NCBI RefSeq assembly: GCF_013284245.2
Contig: NZ_CP085876.1
Span: forward strand, 5,110,001 to 5,174,000
Reading direction: 5' to 3'
DNA: 64,000 bases
Origin: Brevibacillus sp. DP1.3A
Lineage (GTDB): Bacteria; Bacillota; Bacilli; Brevibacillales; Brevibacillaceae
Under the pieces are notes generated by a model, which was not told the DNA's origin, did not search any database, and saw only the letters and a program-made list of their open reading frames with translations. Made by a program: the position numbers and the translations under genes. Shown here piece after piece: positions 1 through 9,343 of the stretch. The stretch's first letter is position 1; the number at the start of each line of letters is the position of its first letter.

Positions 1-147
1 AATCAGCTTGCTAGCCAAGCTTGACTGCGTGTCTCTGCAAATGATTCCTGCCACTTGAACATCAGGCGACCGCAAAGCATACAGCAAGGCCAGCCCTTGA
101 CCAAATCCACCGCAAAACTCGATGATCAACCGGTGTTTTTTTGCCAC
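1..147 (-). CDS. Nucleoside hydrolase-like protein, N-terminal part (runs off the window)
   Basis: Reading leftward, a GTG at 147-145 is preceded by GGGAG with 8 nt spacing and opens a frame that is uninterrupted to base 1 (49 codons). The start resembles the first strand-helix of inosine/uridine-preferring nucleoside hydrolases: a hydrophobic strand (RLIIEF), a glycine-rich turn, then LALLYALRSPDVQVAGI, where the family has LALLLAL-SPEVEVLGI. The family's calcium-binding DxDxGxDD turn is replaced by EFCGGFGQG, so the metal-binding aspartates seem to be missing. It may be a non-catalytic relative or an unrelated Rossmann-like protein. Only the N-terminus is visible. Confidence 0.5.
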   Translation of the reverse strand, partial: MAKKHRLIIEFCGGFGQGLALLYALRSPDVQVAGIICRDTQSSLASKLI

Positions 148-363
148 AATTTCATCTCCCGCTTCTCGCTATTGCCATTTGTCAAAACCGCTTTTCCTAT
201 GCTATCCAAATCAGCAGCAACCGTCAAATATCCAAATGCTCATCTCTACCTTCTCTTCTCTTGCATCGAACGGATAACTATCTTACACTTATTCATAACT
301 TCGACAAAAATCGCCATCACGCAAGACTAATGCGCCAAGCCATGCAAAAGGAGAAGAACGGTC

Positions 364-705
364 ATGCCTTCGTTGAATCACCCAACCATGGATGCTATTT
401 CTCTCGTGAAAAACCAACTGATCCAAGCGATTGTTCAGCACCAAACGAAGCCTTATCTGCCTATTTGGGGAGAAATGTTTACAGCGTTGCGGGAAATCCG
501 AAAAGCAGGCCAGCATTCTCAGAATAATATACACGTCTATTCCATAGAGCCGACAGGCGATCTCTGGTATTTGTACCGAGAGAATGTTTTTTCTGTCGAC
601 CTGCCCGGGATGGGCATCACGATTTCTCTCACACAGGAGCAAGTGATTGATGCCTTGCTAAAAGGCAGCTTTCAACCTACCCTATCGATAACAGAGCCGT
701 TATGA
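364..705 (+). CDS. Hypothetical protein, 113 aa
   Basis: The ATG at 364 has AAGGAG about 10 nt upstream, and the frame ends directly at a good rho-independent terminator, which is the main reason for calling it. The product is small and soluble, with no signal peptide or membrane segment. It contains mixed alpha/beta sequence such as HVYSIEPTGDLWYLYREN, and the C-terminal half looks like a small beta sheet followed by a helix. I do not recognise a family. It stands alone, divergent from the partial gene at the left edge. Other frames in this stretch have no ribosome binding site. Confidence 0.6.
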   Translation: MPSLNHPTMDAISLVKNQLIQAIVQHQTKPYLPIWGEMFTALREIRKAGQHSQNNIHVYSIEPTGDLWYLYRENVFSVDLPGMGITISLTQEQVIDALLKGSFQPTLSITEPL

Positions 706-720
706 GAAACGGCTTTTTTT
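695..720 (+). terminator. Rho-independent terminator after the 113-aa gene
   Basis: AGCCGTT and AACGGCT form a 7-bp stem with a short loop, followed by eight T. The stem overlaps the stop codon of the upstream gene. Confidence 0.85.
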
Positions 721-733
721 CATGCATTTTGAA

Positions 734-850
734 CAAAAAAAGCCCCAAGATATCAAATCTTGGGAGAGAGTAGTACGTTGTATTCACGTGAATAAGCTTA
801 TTTTATATCCAACTACTCACTCATTCCAGCTGTATATTCAGGTAATTGTA
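734..850 (-). ncRNA. Candidate small RNA, about 110 nt
   Basis: On the minus strand a promoter-like pair TCGACA (883-878) and TATACT (859-854) with an 18-bp spacer is followed by about 110 nt without a convincing ORF. It ends in a strong terminator: CCCAAGAT/ATCTTGGG stem, then GGGCTTTTTTT at 764-734. An independent minus-strand terminator at 906-946 lies upstream, so this is probably its own transcription unit. The segment just before the terminator carries TTCACGTGAA and ACGTACTAC followed by a C/T-rich run. The same block occurs before the terminator at 9374-9400. Promoter and terminator are seen; the RNA itself is inferred. Confidence 0.45.
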
Positions 851-905
851 CCTAGTATATCCTCTGAGTAAAAATGCTGTCGAAAACGAACATTTGTACA
901 ATCAT

Positions 906-946
906 AAAAAAAAGAGGCGGCCCTTCTGCACAGATTGGGTGCCGCC
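906..946 (-). terminator. Terminator downstream of the efflux operon
   Basis: GGCGGC (941-946 as complement) and GCCGCC arms close a hairpin that is followed by an eight-T run on the minus strand. It is the first strong terminator after the permease gene and would also serve the small ORF at 1078-1293. Confidence 0.75.
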
Positions 947-1077
947 ATCCCGAACTTCCCCAAGTTCGTTCATATTGGAATTGTACTATGAAACAGTCCT
1001 ATCGAAAAGTGTCAGGTTTTGTTTTCCTGTGAATTATTGCAAATCCCTGACGCCTGCTCGGGCCATCAGGGATCATT

Positions 1078-1293
1078 CTATTTGCTATCGTTGTTGAGCA
1101 CATCAGCAGCTCTTGGTCCAAAAATGATATACAAATAGACATATTGGCTGACGCTAACTCGAGGAAAGACGAACGCAACACTGGTCTTGCCCTCTTGTTG
1201 TCTGACAAAATAACGCAATTTGCTTGTTTTGATCCTTTTCACAATACGTGTTGCTTCTCGCCATGGTACGGAAAATTGAACGCTTTTTTCCAT
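1078..1293 (-). CDS. Possible small protein, 71 aa, unknown
   Basis: An ATG at 1293 is preceded by GAGAGGTG at suitable spacing and lies 52 bp after the stop of the MacB-type permease, on the same strand and ahead of the terminators at 1043-1073 (weak) and 906-946. The product is basic (WREATRIVKRIKTSKLRYF) with a hydrophobic middle (VSVSQYVYLYIIFGP) and no recognisable domain. It could be a small last gene of the efflux operon or a chance ORF. Coding potential is the only argument beyond the RBS. Confidence 0.35.
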   Translation of the reverse strand: MEKSVQFSVPWREATRIVKRIKTSKLRYFVRQQEGKTSVAFVFPRVSVSQYVYLYIIFGPRAADVLNNDSK

Positions 1294-1345
1294 CAGCTCC
1301 AACACCTCTCACGGCTAGTATGCCCGGATTGGAAAAATTACACAC

Positions 1346-2557
1346 TCACTCATACCGCAGTGCATCAATTGGTTTGAGCTGCGCTGCTTTTCTCGCCGGA
1401 TACACACCAAAAATGACTCCAACCAATGTAGAGGTCAAAAACGCATACATGATCGGCGACAGACTAATGGAGGTCGCCATCTGACCGAGCTTGCTAACCA
1501 AATACGCAGCACCTACCCCTAAGGCAATACCAATCACCCCGCCAATCAGGCTAAGCGTAACCGCTTCGATCAAAAACTGACGGAGAATATCTCCCCGCTT
1601 GGCTCCAATCGCCTTGCGAATCCCGATCTCCCGTGTCCGCTCCGTGACGGATACAAGCATAATGTTCATGACGCCTATCCCGCCAACAATCAGCGAGATG
1701 GCAGCAATGCCAGATAAAAGCGCGGTCATCGAGCTGGATACTGACTGTGCCGTACTTAAAATGTCTGACTGGGACGTAATGCGGAAATCATCGGCAGCTT
1801 GTGGCCGTAGTTTGTGATTAGCACGAAGGGCTTGCTGAATATCTTGTTGCGCCTTCTCCATCAAGTCCGACGATGCTGCCGAGACGTAGATCGAGCCCAC
1901 GTTTTTATCTCCGGTTAACCTGCTCATCGCAGTAGTAATCGGAATGATGATCCGATCGTCGTTGTTCGTCATGCCTGAACTTCCCTGGCTCTGCAATACG
2001 CCGATGATCGTAAACGGAATCCGGTTGATCTGAACGGTTTGCCCTACTGGATCTGCTCCTTTAAACAGGTTGCTGACCACCTCTGTCCCCACGACTGCCA
2101 CGTTGTATTGCATCTTCACTTCAAAGTTACTAAAGAAACGCCCTTGTCCAACTTCTACATTCCTCACCAGAGGGAAATCAGCTGACGTCCCCTCGAGCGT
2201 ACTGGAATAGTTATTGCTTCCCCAGACAATCTGCCCCCGCGAATTAACGCTGGGAGCCACACCCGAAATGGACTCTTTTTGCATCAGGGTTTCTGCATCT
2301 GCCATCGTCAGCGTATTCAGAGAGCCAGCCCCAAGGCTTACTCTGCCTTGTGTCGCCTGGCCAGGGGTGACAATCAGCAGATTGCTCCCTAAACCATTGA
2401 TCTGCGAAGCAACAGATGTGGAAGTCCCTTCTCCGATTGCCACCATCGCGATAACAGCTGCCACACCGATGATAATTCCCAGCATCGTGAGAACGGAGCG
2501 CAAGCCATTTGCCCTGATGCTGCGAAATGAAATGCGTACACATTCAATAAAGCTCAT
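1346..2557 (-). CDS. MacB/YknZ-type ABC transporter permease
   Basis: Integral membrane subunit of a MacAB-like efflux pump. After a short cytoplasmic tail there is one N-terminal membrane helix ([20 protein letters not shown]). A large extracytoplasmic MacB_PCD domain follows (about residues 45-270), then an FtsX-like block with three membrane helices, starting at the conserved [16 protein letters not shown] loop and ending in PIDALRYE. I chose ATG 2557 because it has GGAGGG upstream and overlaps the ATPase stop by 14 nt, a usual arrangement for translational coupling. The longer frame to 2671 lies inside the ATPase gene. At 403 aa the length is typical of Gram-positive YknZ-type permeases, which export peptides or toxic small molecules. 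Confidence 0.93.
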   Translation of the reverse strand: MSFIECVRISFRSIRANGLRSVLTMLGIIIGVAAVIAMVAIGEGTSTSVASQINGLGSNLLIVTPGQATQGRVSLGAGSLNTLTMADAETLMQKESISGVAPSVNSRGQIVWGSNNYSSTLEGTSADFPLVRNVEVGQGRFFSNFEVKMQYNVAVVGTEVVSNLFKGADPVGQTVQINRIPFTIIGVLQSQGSSGMTNNDDRIIIPITTAMSRLTGDKNVGSIYVSAASSDLMEKAQQDIQQALRANHKLRPQAADDFRITSQSDILSTAQSVSSSMTALLSGIAAISLIVGGIGVMNIMLVSVTERTREIGIRKAIGAKRGDILRQFLIEAVTLSLIGGVIGIALGVGAAYLVSKLGQMATSISLSPIMYAFLTSTLVGVIFGVYPARKAAQLKPIDALRYE

Positions 2558-3275
2558 CTGCTCTACCCTCCATCGACACCCTCCTGCGATCCTCCACCAC
2601 TTCATCCGCAATGATTTGCCCATCACGAAACCGGACGATCCGCTTGGCATACTCCGCAATATCAGGTTCATGTGTCACCAAAATAACCGTTTTGCCCGCA
2701 TCGTTCAGCTTTTGAAAAATACCCATGATCTCTTCACTTGTCTTCGTGTCCAGCGCTCCTGTCGGCTCATCTGCCAGCAGGATGACCGGATCATTGACGA
2801 GAGCTCGCGCGATTGACACACGTTGCTGCTGCCCACCTGACAGCTCATTGGGCTTGTTGTTCAATCGCTCTGCCAGTCCGACACTCGTTAATGCCCGGAT
2901 GGCTTTTTCTCTTCGTTCCCGTGCAGACGTGCCTCCATATAATAGAGGCAGCTCTACATTTTCAACTGCGGTTGTACGTGGTAGCAGATTGAAATTTTGA
3001 AAAACAAAGCCGATTTTCTGATTGCGGATGACCGCCAATTCATCATCATGTGCTTGTGATACAGGATAGCCGTCTAAAAAAAATTCCCCCGAGGTAGGCT
3101 TATCCAGACAGCCAATCACATTCATCATGGAAGATTTGCCTGAACCGGAGGGTCCCATGATTGCCACGAAATCCCCTTCCTCAATCGACAAGCTGACACC
3201 TCTGAGCGCATAAATCTCCTGATCTCCGATGACGTACTGTTTTCTCAGCTCTTCTATTTGAATGACCGCTTTCAT
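2544..3275 (-). CDS. MacB/LolD-family ABC transporter ATP-binding protein
   Basis: Soluble ATPase that powers the neighbouring permease. Visible motifs in order: Walker [10 protein letters not shown] near residue 41, Q-loop [21 protein letters not shown], signature LSGGQQQR near 145, Walker [14 protein letters not shown] near 165 and the switch histidine in VTHEPDIA. The ADEPTGALD form and the LLPRTT Q-loop segment are typical of the MacB/LolD/YknY subfamily. It lies 4 bp after the adaptor gene and overlaps the permease, so the three are one operon. Confidence 0.95.
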   Translation of the reverse strand: MKAVIQIEELRKQYVIGDQEIYALRGVSLSIEEGDFVAIMGPSGSGKSSMMNVIGCLDKPTSGEFFLDGYPVSQAHDDELAVIRNQKIGFVFQNFNLLPRTTAVENVELPLLYGGTSARERREKAIRALTSVGLAERLNNKPNELSGGQQQRVSIARALVNDPVILLADEPTGALDTKTSEEIMGIFQKLNDAGKTVILVTHEPDIAEYAKRIVRFRDGQIIADEVVEDRRRVSMEGRADELY

Positions 3276-3279
3276 CTGC

Positions 3280-4875
3280 CTACCGTCCCCTTATCTGGAC
3301 GCCCATTCCGCCGAATCCCGGCATACCGCCGCCGCCCATTCGATTTCCATTTTGACTCGTTCCAGATGAGGTCTGTGTATTCACGAGGATGACGACACGC
3401 TCTCCCTCGGTAAGTCCCTCCGTCACCTCTACCAGCTCGGCAGTGAAGTATCCCATTTTGATCGGAACAAATCGATACGGCATATTCGCTCTGCCCTCTT
3501 TGCCTCCACTGCGGTTATTCGCTTGCTTCGTCTCAGCCTGATTCCCTTCCGCTCCTTCACCAGCTTGTTGTGCTGCAGCATCCTTTAGTACATACACGCC
3601 ATCCTTGCCATTTTGCGTTTGCAGCGCTTGCGCAGGTACCACGAGCACATTTTTATGGGTTCCTCGTTCGATCGCGACGTTCATCGTCATGCCGATCTTC
3701 AATTTGTTATCCTGATTTGCCACAGACAAAAGCACATCGTAAGTGGTGACTCCAGCGTCGGTTTTCGCTTCCGGATAGATCAGCTTTACTTTTCCACGGA
3801 ACGTCTCGTCCGCATAAGAACTCGTCGTAAACGTCACAGGCAAGCCTTCCTGCACTTTTCCGATGTCACTCTGGCTAATCTGGGCCAACACCTCTAAATC
3901 TCCGCTATTCGAATTATCCATGATAATGAAATCATTGCCGGGTATTTCGCCTACATTGCCATTCACCTGAACGATTACTCCGTCCATCGGTGCTTTCAAG
4001 GTGACAGCTCTCCATGCCTTTTGTGCTTGTTGCAGCCCCGCTTTTCCCTGTTCCACCGCTGCTTTTGCCGATAATACTGTGGCAGCATCAGGACCTTCAT
4101 TCGCTTCCTGCAACGCTTCTTGCGCTGTTTGATACGCAGCCAATGCCTGCTCTACCTTCACACTGGCCTGCCCTGTCGTCTGTCCGGCTGTCAATACCGC
4201 CGAGTTGTAATCGCGTTGGGCCTGATCCAACGAGGACTGGGCACTGTCGAATTCACTCTTGGCAATCGCACCTGCCGCAAACAAGGTCTGCTGGGAAGTG
4301 TACGTCTTCTGGGCACTCTCCAGGTTTGCCTTTGCCTTCTCCACGTCATTCGCCGCTTTTTTCCCGTCAATGTTTTGCTTTGCGAGCTCCCATTCGTTCT
4401 TGGTCTGATTGACGGCGGCTTGCAAAGACGTGATTTCTGCGGGACTCTTGCGCTTTTGTGCCTCCCCTAGCTTGGCTTGCGCCGATAAAAGATTTGCTTC
4501 CGCATTGGTCACCTGGATTCTCGCTACGGAATCGTCCATCGTCGCCAGAACTTGCCCTGCCTTCACGGCATCACCAACGCCGACCTGAATGGTAGAGATC
4601 GCATCCTTGGCTTCTTCTGCATCGGAAAACGAGAGAGACGAGCGCTTGGAAGCCTGGACAGTGCCTGATGCCTGCACGACTTCTGAGATGTCTCCCCTTT
4701 TTACCGTTTCCACTTGAAAAGCGGCCTGCGCCGTTTGTGGGGGAAAAAACGACTGGTAGCCGAATATTCCACCTGAAATGACCACGGCTCCGACAGCCAA
4801 TATACCAACCATCCATCTTTTCTTGTTGCTTCCTACCTTCGAAAACAACGCTCTCTTTTTCTCCGAGTGAGTCAC
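3280..4875 (-). CDS. HlyD/MacA-type efflux adaptor (membrane fusion protein)
   Basis: The GTG start has GGAGGA upstream. A basic N-terminus is followed by one membrane anchor ([20 protein letters not shown], residues 21-40). Next come a biotinyl-lipoyl-like half, a long alpha-helical hairpin rich in A, Q, E and K (about 110-290), the second lipoyl half ([14 protein letters not shown]) and a beta-barrel domain. The C-terminus is rich in Q, N and G and ends in a [12 protein letters not shown] run. At 531 aa it is longer than MacA (about 370 aa), mainly through the extended coiled-coil hairpin. It should dock to the permease on the outer face of the membrane, as YknX does in Bacillus. Confidence 0.92.
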   Translation of the reverse strand: MTHSEKKRALFSKVGSNKKRWMVGILAVGAVVISGGIFGYQSFFPPQTAQAAFQVETVKRGDISEVVQASGTVQASKRSSLSFSDAEEAKDAISTIQVGVGDAVKAGQVLATMDDSVARIQVTNAEANLLSAQAKLGEAQKRKSPAEITSLQAAVNQTKNEWELAKQNIDGKKAANDVEKAKANLESAQKTYTSQQTLFAAGAIAKSEFDSAQSSLDQAQRDYNSAVLTAGQTTGQASVKVEQALAAYQTAQEALQEANEGPDAATVLSAKAAVEQGKAGLQQAQKAWRAVTLKAPMDGVIVQVNGNVGEIPGNDFIIMDNSNSGDLEVLAQISQSDIGKVQEGLPVTFTTSSYADETFRGKVKLIYPEAKTDAGVTTYDVLLSVANQDNKLKIGMTMNVAIERGTHKNVLVVPAQALQTQNGKDGVYVLKDAAAQQAGEGAEGNQAETKQANNRSGGKEGRANMPYRFVPIKMGYFTAELVEVTEGLTEGERVVILVNTQTSSGTSQNGNRMGGGGMPGFGGMGVQIRGR

Positions 4876-4973
4876 GCTCAGTCCTCCTACCGTCTACTTG
4901 ATTGAAGACTTGTCTTTTTGGTTGCGACCACTATACGGAACGAATACGTCAGGGAAAAGTCAGATGAAGACAC

Positions 4974-5003
4974 AAAAAAACGACCAGAGAACCAGGTCGT
5001 TTT
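4974..5003 (-). terminator. Terminator after the histidine kinase gene
   Basis: AACGACC/GGTCGTT stem followed by seven T on the minus strand. It separates the two-component genes from the efflux operon, so the latter needs its own promoter between 4876 and about 4975. Confidence 0.85.
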
Positions 5004-5018
5004 AGGATCATGCCTATT

Positions 5019-6425
5019 TTATTTGCGCAAAATCAACGTGAAGGTGCTGCCTGACGCTGTACTCTCCGTCAGGATCAACATACCTCCTAACGCTTGGGCA
5101 ATCATTCTGCTAAAAGACAGACCAAGACCAAGCCCACGGATGATGTGCTTCTTGTCCTCGCCTCGGTAGAATCGCTCGAATATCAAAGACTGTTCTTCAA
5201 GCGGTACTCCACGTCCATTGTCCTTCACGTCAATGCGAATCTCATCTGCTGTTGCAGATAGTGACACGACGATCCGTCCCTCCGATTCCATCGCTTGTGC
5301 CGCATTGTTTAAGAGATTGTACATGATTTGTTGCACACGCAGTGGGTCGGTCTCTATCCAAATCGGATCAGAGGCATTTTCGATGTGCAAGCTTAGCTTC
5401 TCTTCTTCTTGCACAATTTCCCATTGGTGCGTAATTTCCCGGATCAGCTCCTGCATGTTTTGAGGTTGCCGGCGAATGCGAATGTCACCCACAGCAAAAG
5501 AGTTAAAATCGAGCAAATCCTCTATCATCTTTTGAAGACGTGTCGTTTCCTTCGTACAAATATCCAAAAACTCCTTGGCTTCCTCACCGCTCACAACCTC
5601 TTCCCTCACAGCTTGTACCAGCCCACTGATGGACGTAACAGGTGTTTTGAGTTCATGGGTCACCCCTGCCAATAGCTCGGTACGCATCATTTCCAGCTGC
5701 TTCAGTCGTTCTGCCATTTCTTCAAAGGAATGGATCAGCTCATACACTTCTTGTTCTCGCTTGTTTTTATCCAATTGAATCTCGTAGTTTCCCAGCACGA
5801 TTTGCTTGGCAGCGTCTGCCACATCCTTAATCGGCTGAGACAGCTTTTTCGTCAGCAAATAAATGACGAGCCAGCCAAGCAAACCGAGACTCAGAAGCAT
5901 GATCGCGAGCAATTGGAATTCGGTCATGCTACGTATCACCTGTTTTTGTGGGGTAAACAGCATGACCCAGCCAACCACTCGCTCATCAACCTTAATGCTT
6001 TCCTTCACGAAAAGCACTTCGTCGCCCCGCGCAAGCTCAAACTGTGACAGGCTGTCATCCGCTTCCACCAGATCAGGCGCGATGCGCTTCAGTTCCCCAG
6101 AAAAAGGACCGGGTACGCCAAATACTGGTTGTTTGTGTTCATCTAAAATCATCATAATGGGCTTGTAATTGACTCCGAGTGATTCCTGGCGACTGTCCAC
6201 TATACGAAACAAGAACGGAGCCATTTTTACCTTACCTTCCACATCAACGACTCGATCCGCTACTTCCGCTGCCATCAGTCTCATAAAATCAAGGCGTTTT
6301 TGTGTCTCGCTATAAGAAATCCAATAACTGGAGGCAATCCCGATCACGAAAAGGCCGATACACAAGATGATCAAGTATCGCGTCGTCCAATAGCGAAACA
6401 AAGAGGTACGTTTTTTCTCACTCAT
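5019..6425 (-). CDS. Sensor histidine kinase (OmpR/PhoR-type)
   Basis: Membrane sensor kinase of 468 aa. It has TM1 at about 17-37, an extracytoplasmic sensor region to about 165, TM2 at about 170-192 and a HAMP linker. The HisKA domain has the phospho-accepting His in GVTHELKTP near residue 257. The HATPase_c domain has an N box in LLNNAAQAM, G1 in DNGRGVP and G2 in GLGLGLS. The start ATG 6425 overlaps the response-regulator stop by 8 nt. Together with that gene it probably senses a compound or envelope stress and controls the adjacent MacAB-type pump. Confidence 0.93.
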   Translation of the reverse strand: MSEKKRTSLFRYWTTRYLIILCIGLFVIGIASSYWISYSETQKRLDFMRLMAAEVADRVVDVEGKVKMAPFLFRIVDSRQESLGVNYKPIMMILDEHKQPVFGVPGPFSGELKRIAPDLVEADDSLSQFELARGDEVLFVKESIKVDERVVGWVMLFTPQKQVIRSMTEFQLLAIMLLSLGLLGWLVIYLLTKKLSQPIKDVADAAKQIVLGNYEIQLDKNKREQEVYELIHSFEEMAERLKQLEMMRTELLAGVTHELKTPVTSISGLVQAVREEVVSGEEAKEFLDICTKETTRLQKMIEDLLDFNSFAVGDIRIRRQPQNMQELIREITHQWEIVQEEEKLSLHIENASDPIWIETDPLRVQQIMYNLLNNAAQAMESEGRIVVSLSATADEIRIDVKDNGRGVPLEEQSLIFERFYRGEDKKHIIRGLGLGLSFSRMIAQALGGMLILTESTASGSTFTLILRK

Positions 6426-7101
6426 ATACACAAAGCTTGTATCCCAAGCCACGATAGGTACGGATTTCCCCTTCGGATGTCGGCCAATTCTCCAAAGATC
6501 GCCGGATGCGTTTGATCGCGAGGTCTACTGCGCGATCACTTCCTTCGTAATCCATCCCCCATACCTGCTCGATGAGCTGTTCTCTGGTGAAGGTCTGGTT
6601 TTTGTACTGTGCCAAAAAAAGAAACAGGCACAAGTCCTTTGGCGTGAACGTCAGTTCGATACCGTACAGCATGACAGAATACGCCTTGAAGTCGACTTTC
6701 AGACTGCCGAACTGCTTCACATGATTGCCTTCTATCAATTGTTTCGGGCGACGTAATACCGCATGTACCCGAGCGACCACTTCGTCGGCAATAAAGGGCT
6801 TAGTAATATAGTCATCGGCGCCTTTGTTCAAGCCAGCCAGCTTGTTATCGATTTGTCCCAACGCTGTCAGCATGATGACAGGACACGAGCTTTTCGCTCG
6901 AATATATTCGAGAATACTCCATCCGCTTCGCCCAGGCAGCATCACATCCAGCAAGACGAGCGTAGGATTGAGTGAATCAAACTTCCGCTCTGCTTCCTCA
7001 CCGTTAAATGCCTGTTCGACCCGAAAGTTGTTTTTTTCCAAGTACGCCTTCAATACCCGAGAGATGGGTAACTCGTCTTCCACGATTAAGATGTTTGGCA
7101 T
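6418..7101 (-). CDS. OmpR/PhoB-family response regulator
   Basis: A receiver domain (residues 1-115) has the acidic pair ED near residue 9, the phosphorylated Asp near 52 in LLDVMLPG, and conserved T and K (MLTAL, TKPF). A winged-helix Trans_reg_C domain follows, ending in the family hallmark TYRGLGYKL. It is the first gene of a two-gene operon with the kinase. The nearest downstream transport operon is the likely target, by analogy with similar two-component/ABC clusters in Bacillota. Confidence 0.94.
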   Translation of the reverse strand: MPNILIVEDELPISRVLKAYLEKNNFRVEQAFNGEEAERKFDSLNPTLVLLDVMLPGRSGWSILEYIRAKSSCPVIMLTALGQIDNKLAGLNKGADDYITKPFIADEVVARVHAVLRRPKQLIEGNHVKQFGSLKVDFKAYSVMLYGIELTFTPKDLCLFLFLAQYKNQTFTREQLIEQVWGMDYEGSDRAVDLAIKRIRRSLENWPTSEGEIRTYRGLGYKLCVYE

Positions 7102-7240
7102 TCTTCAGTACTCTCTCCCCTCTGCTCGGACTAGTCTCCCCTTTAGCGTAGGACATGAATATGTCAAGTAGATGTCTGGAAGGAAGCATACTTTGTAAGT
7201 AAAATAAAGAGACCTGAATGTAAATAGGGAGGTTTTTCTC

Positions 7241-7894
7241 ATGAAACGCTTAACCGCGGAAGAAAAAAACGGTTTGTATAAAGCCATCAGCAATCGTCGC
7301 GATATTCGTAGCTTTCGTCAAGACCCTGTCGCCCCGGAAAAGCTCGCCATGATCTTGGCTGCTGCCCACCATGCTCCTTCCGTCGGATTCATGCAGCCAT
7401 GGAATTTTGTCCTGGTAGAAGACGACGCAACCAAACAAGCTCTCGCAGAATGTGCGGATAAAGAACGCCGGGCGCTAGCCATCCACTACGAAGGCACGGG
7501 ACGGGAGTCGACCTTTTTGGAGTTGAAAATTCAAGGGATCAAGGAAGCACCTGTCACCATCTGTGTCACTTGTGATCCTACACGTGGCGGAGACCATGTC
7601 CTCGGACGCAATTCCATCCCGGAAACAGATATTATGTCTGTCAGCTGTGCGATCCAAAACATGTGGCTAGCTGCCTACGCAGAAGATTTGGCGATGGGCT
7701 GGGTCAGCTTTTACAAGAAGGCAGATGTGCGTCGTATCCTAAACATACCGCCGCATATCGATCCTGTCGCATTGCTGTCGATCGGCTACACGGATCATTA
7801 TCCAGAACGTCCACTCTTGGAGCTGCACCACTGGAGACAACGCGAGGACCTGCAACAGTTGATTTATCGGGAGCAGTGGGGGAACAAGGCGTAA
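7241..7894 (+). CDS. bluB: 5,6-dimethylbenzimidazole synthase (BluB)
   Basis: Nitroreductase-fold flavoenzyme. BluB cleaves FMNH2 with oxygen to make the 5,6-dimethylbenzimidazole lower ligand of cobalamin. The 217-aa length fits. Family features are the early RRDIRSFR FMN-binding motif (residues 20-26), the AAHHAPSVGFMQPWNF segment that distinguishes BluB from ordinary nitroreductases, and the C-terminal GYTDHYPERPLLE. The start has GGGAGG 8 nt upstream. No other cobalamin genes and no recognisable cobalamin riboswitch lie nearby, so it is a stand-alone gene. Some homologues carry looser annotation as nitroreductases. Confidence 0.9.
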   Translation: MKRLTAEEKNGLYKAISNRRDIRSFRQDPVAPEKLAMILAAAHHAPSVGFMQPWNFVLVEDDATKQALAECADKERRALAIHYEGTGRESTFLELKIQGIKEAPVTICVTCDPTRGGDHVLGRNSIPETDIMSVSCAIQNMWLAAYAEDLAMGWVSFYKKADVRRILNIPPHIDPVALLSIGYTDHYPERPLLELHHWRQREDLQQLIYREQWGNKA

Positions 7895-7917
7895 GCCGCG
7901 ACGAAAGACAAAAAAAG

Positions 7918-7953
7918 AAAAGGTTCCCGTTTCGAGCATGGGGACCTTTTTCT
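7918..7953 (+). terminator. Terminator after bluB
   Basis: AAAAGGTTCCC and GGGGACCTTTTT pair around a loop and are followed by a T-rich run, just before the RBS of the Crp-type regulator gene. Confidence 0.8.
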
Positions 7954-7972
7954 TTCAGGAAAGGAATATGAA

Positions 7973-8557
7973 ATGAAAGAGATTCTCTTGAAATACCTTA
8001 CTAGATTTACAACCCTTTCTGAAAAAGAGCAACGGGCAATCGTTGATGAAATCGTTACGGAGGAGTATAAAAAAGGAACGATACTCCTTCAACAAGGAGA
8101 TAAACCCACGAAGTGTTATTTTGTATTAAAGGGATGTGTTAGACAGTATTCGATAGATGAATCAGGGAAAGAAGTTACATCCCAATTCTACACGGAAGAA
8201 CAAACCATTGTGAATCTGGGTCAGCATAAGCTGGATCAGTCATCTGCGTATTTTTTAGCTTGTCTCGAAGACTGTACATTGGTCGTAGGTAATCTTGATA
8301 CCGTAAGTGACATGTTCAGCAAATACGCACAATTGGAAAGCATGTCACGCAAGATGCTAGAAGAAAACCTTGGCGAGATACAAGATGAGTTCGCTTCCTT
8401 TATCGCTTCCACACCCGAAGAGCGGTATAAAACCGTTTTGCAGAAACGCCCTCACTTAATCGATCGTGTGCCCCAGCATCAATTGGCGAGCTACCTGGGC
8501 ATGACGCCAGAGTCATTAAGTCGGATTAAAAAGAGGACCTCCACTAACAAATCGTAG
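7973..8557 (+). CDS. Crp/Fnr-family transcriptional regulator
   Basis: An N-terminal cyclic-nucleotide-binding-like beta barrel (about 20-120, GTILLQQGDKPTKCYFVLKG) and long connecting helix are followed by a short helix-turn-helix near the C-terminus (QHQLASYLGMTPESLSRIKK). There is no Cys cluster, so it is not an oxygen-sensing Fnr. The HTH is short, as in the subgroup often found next to DUF4386 membrane proteins. It faces such a gene (stops 7 bp apart). The promoter region of that gene has a TTGAN6TCAA box, which makes it the likely target. The gene is more AT-rich than bluB. Confidence 0.88.
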   Translation: MKEILLKYLTRFTTLSEKEQRAIVDEIVTEEYKKGTILLQQGDKPTKCYFVLKGCVRQYSIDESGKEVTSQFYTEEQTIVNLGQHKLDQSSAYFLACLEDCTLVVGNLDTVSDMFSKYAQLESMSRKMLEENLGEIQDEFASFIASTPEERYKTVLQKRPHLIDRVPQHQLASYLGMTPESLSRIKKRTSTNKS

Positions 8558-8564
8558 CGGGTTG

Positions 8565-9284
8565 TCAGCTTCTTTTGGAGGCTACCCCTCCTTTCAACAG
8601 CAGCCAAATCCCAAAGCCCAACTCTCCCGCGATCATTGGCAATTGAAATATAGCTGTTAGCGTCGATATCAGTCCGATATTTTGTGGAAAAAACAATTTG
8701 CTTAGGTTGATCACCATATAGCCTACGGAAGCCGCCAACAGTAATAAGCCAATGACCCTCGGGATGTTTTCGGATTGGACAGCCACATAACCGACAAGCA
8801 TGAGATGCCCGCCAAAGATCATTAATCCAATGGACCAAATTGACTCAAATGCTTGCAAACTAAGCATCATTTGTGCTTGAAGCTGATCGATTGGAATTAG
8901 CCCCAATGGCTCCGTACTTTTCGAAAGGAGCAGCACAACAATCAGATTAAGCAAGGCTATTCCCAAAATAGCGGTATAGATCAAACGGAACCAAGCAGCG
9001 AGTAGTGACAGGTACGGATTATTCGGCTTGAGGAAGAGATAAAAAGCCCAAGCGACGACGATATCCGTGATTAGGATGATGACCCAACCGAAAATCTCGG
9101 CTTTGAACAGCATAGGGGATGACTTGATGTTCTGAAACGTTGCGTTGGCATCTCCTTGCACGACAAGACTTTCATGAGCAAAACCGTACGAAAAAAAGGA
9201 AACAAGCACCATGATGAAAAGTGAAATACCAGCAATCAGAGCAGATTTTCTCTGAATCGATGGCTGGATGACTGAGACCGCCAT
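8565..9284 (-). CDS. DUF4386 domain membrane protein
   Basis: A 239-aa polytopic protein with about six hydrophobic helices (for example IAGISLFIMVLVSFFSYGF, FGWVIILITDIVVAWAFYLF, LIYTAILGIALLNLIVVLLL). The spacing and the extracytoplasmic loop between the first two helices are typical of DUF4386, a family of unknown function. RBS is GTAGGAGGG, 6 nt before the ATG. It converges with the Crp/Fnr-type regulator, a repeated pairing in Bacillota. The leader can fold over its own ribosome binding site (see 9291-9326). Confidence 0.85.
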   Translation of the reverse strand: MAVSVIQPSIQRKSALIAGISLFIMVLVSFFSYGFAHESLVVQGDANATFQNIKSSPMLFKAEIFGWVIILITDIVVAWAFYLFLKPNNPYLSLLAAWFRLIYTAILGIALLNLIVVLLLSKSTEPLGLIPIDQLQAQMMLSLQAFESIWSIGLMIFGGHLMLVGYVAVQSENIPRVIGLLLLAASVGYMVINLSKLFFPQNIGLISTLTAIFQLPMIAGELGFGIWLLLKGGVASKRS

Positions 9285-9290
9285 AAGATC

Positions 9291-9326
9291 CCTCCTACTT
9301 TACAATGTAGAGTTTATTGTAGGAGG
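9291..9326 (-). promoter_or_regulatory. Hairpin that can mask the RBS of the DUF4386 gene
   Basis: CCTCCTAC (9326-9319 read on the minus strand) is the exact complement of GTAGGAGG (9298-9291), which contains the Shine-Dalgarno sequence of the gene starting at 9284. The 20-nt loop carries ACAAT/ATTGT as a second small dyad. The pairing is seen; a role in translation control is inference. Confidence 0.5.
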
Positions 9327-9343
9327 AACAATAGCGGCGGTCA

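Noticed and set aside
7100..7240. Cobalamin riboswitch upstream of bluB
   Set aside because: No B12-box or any of the conserved stems; the leader is only about 100 nt.
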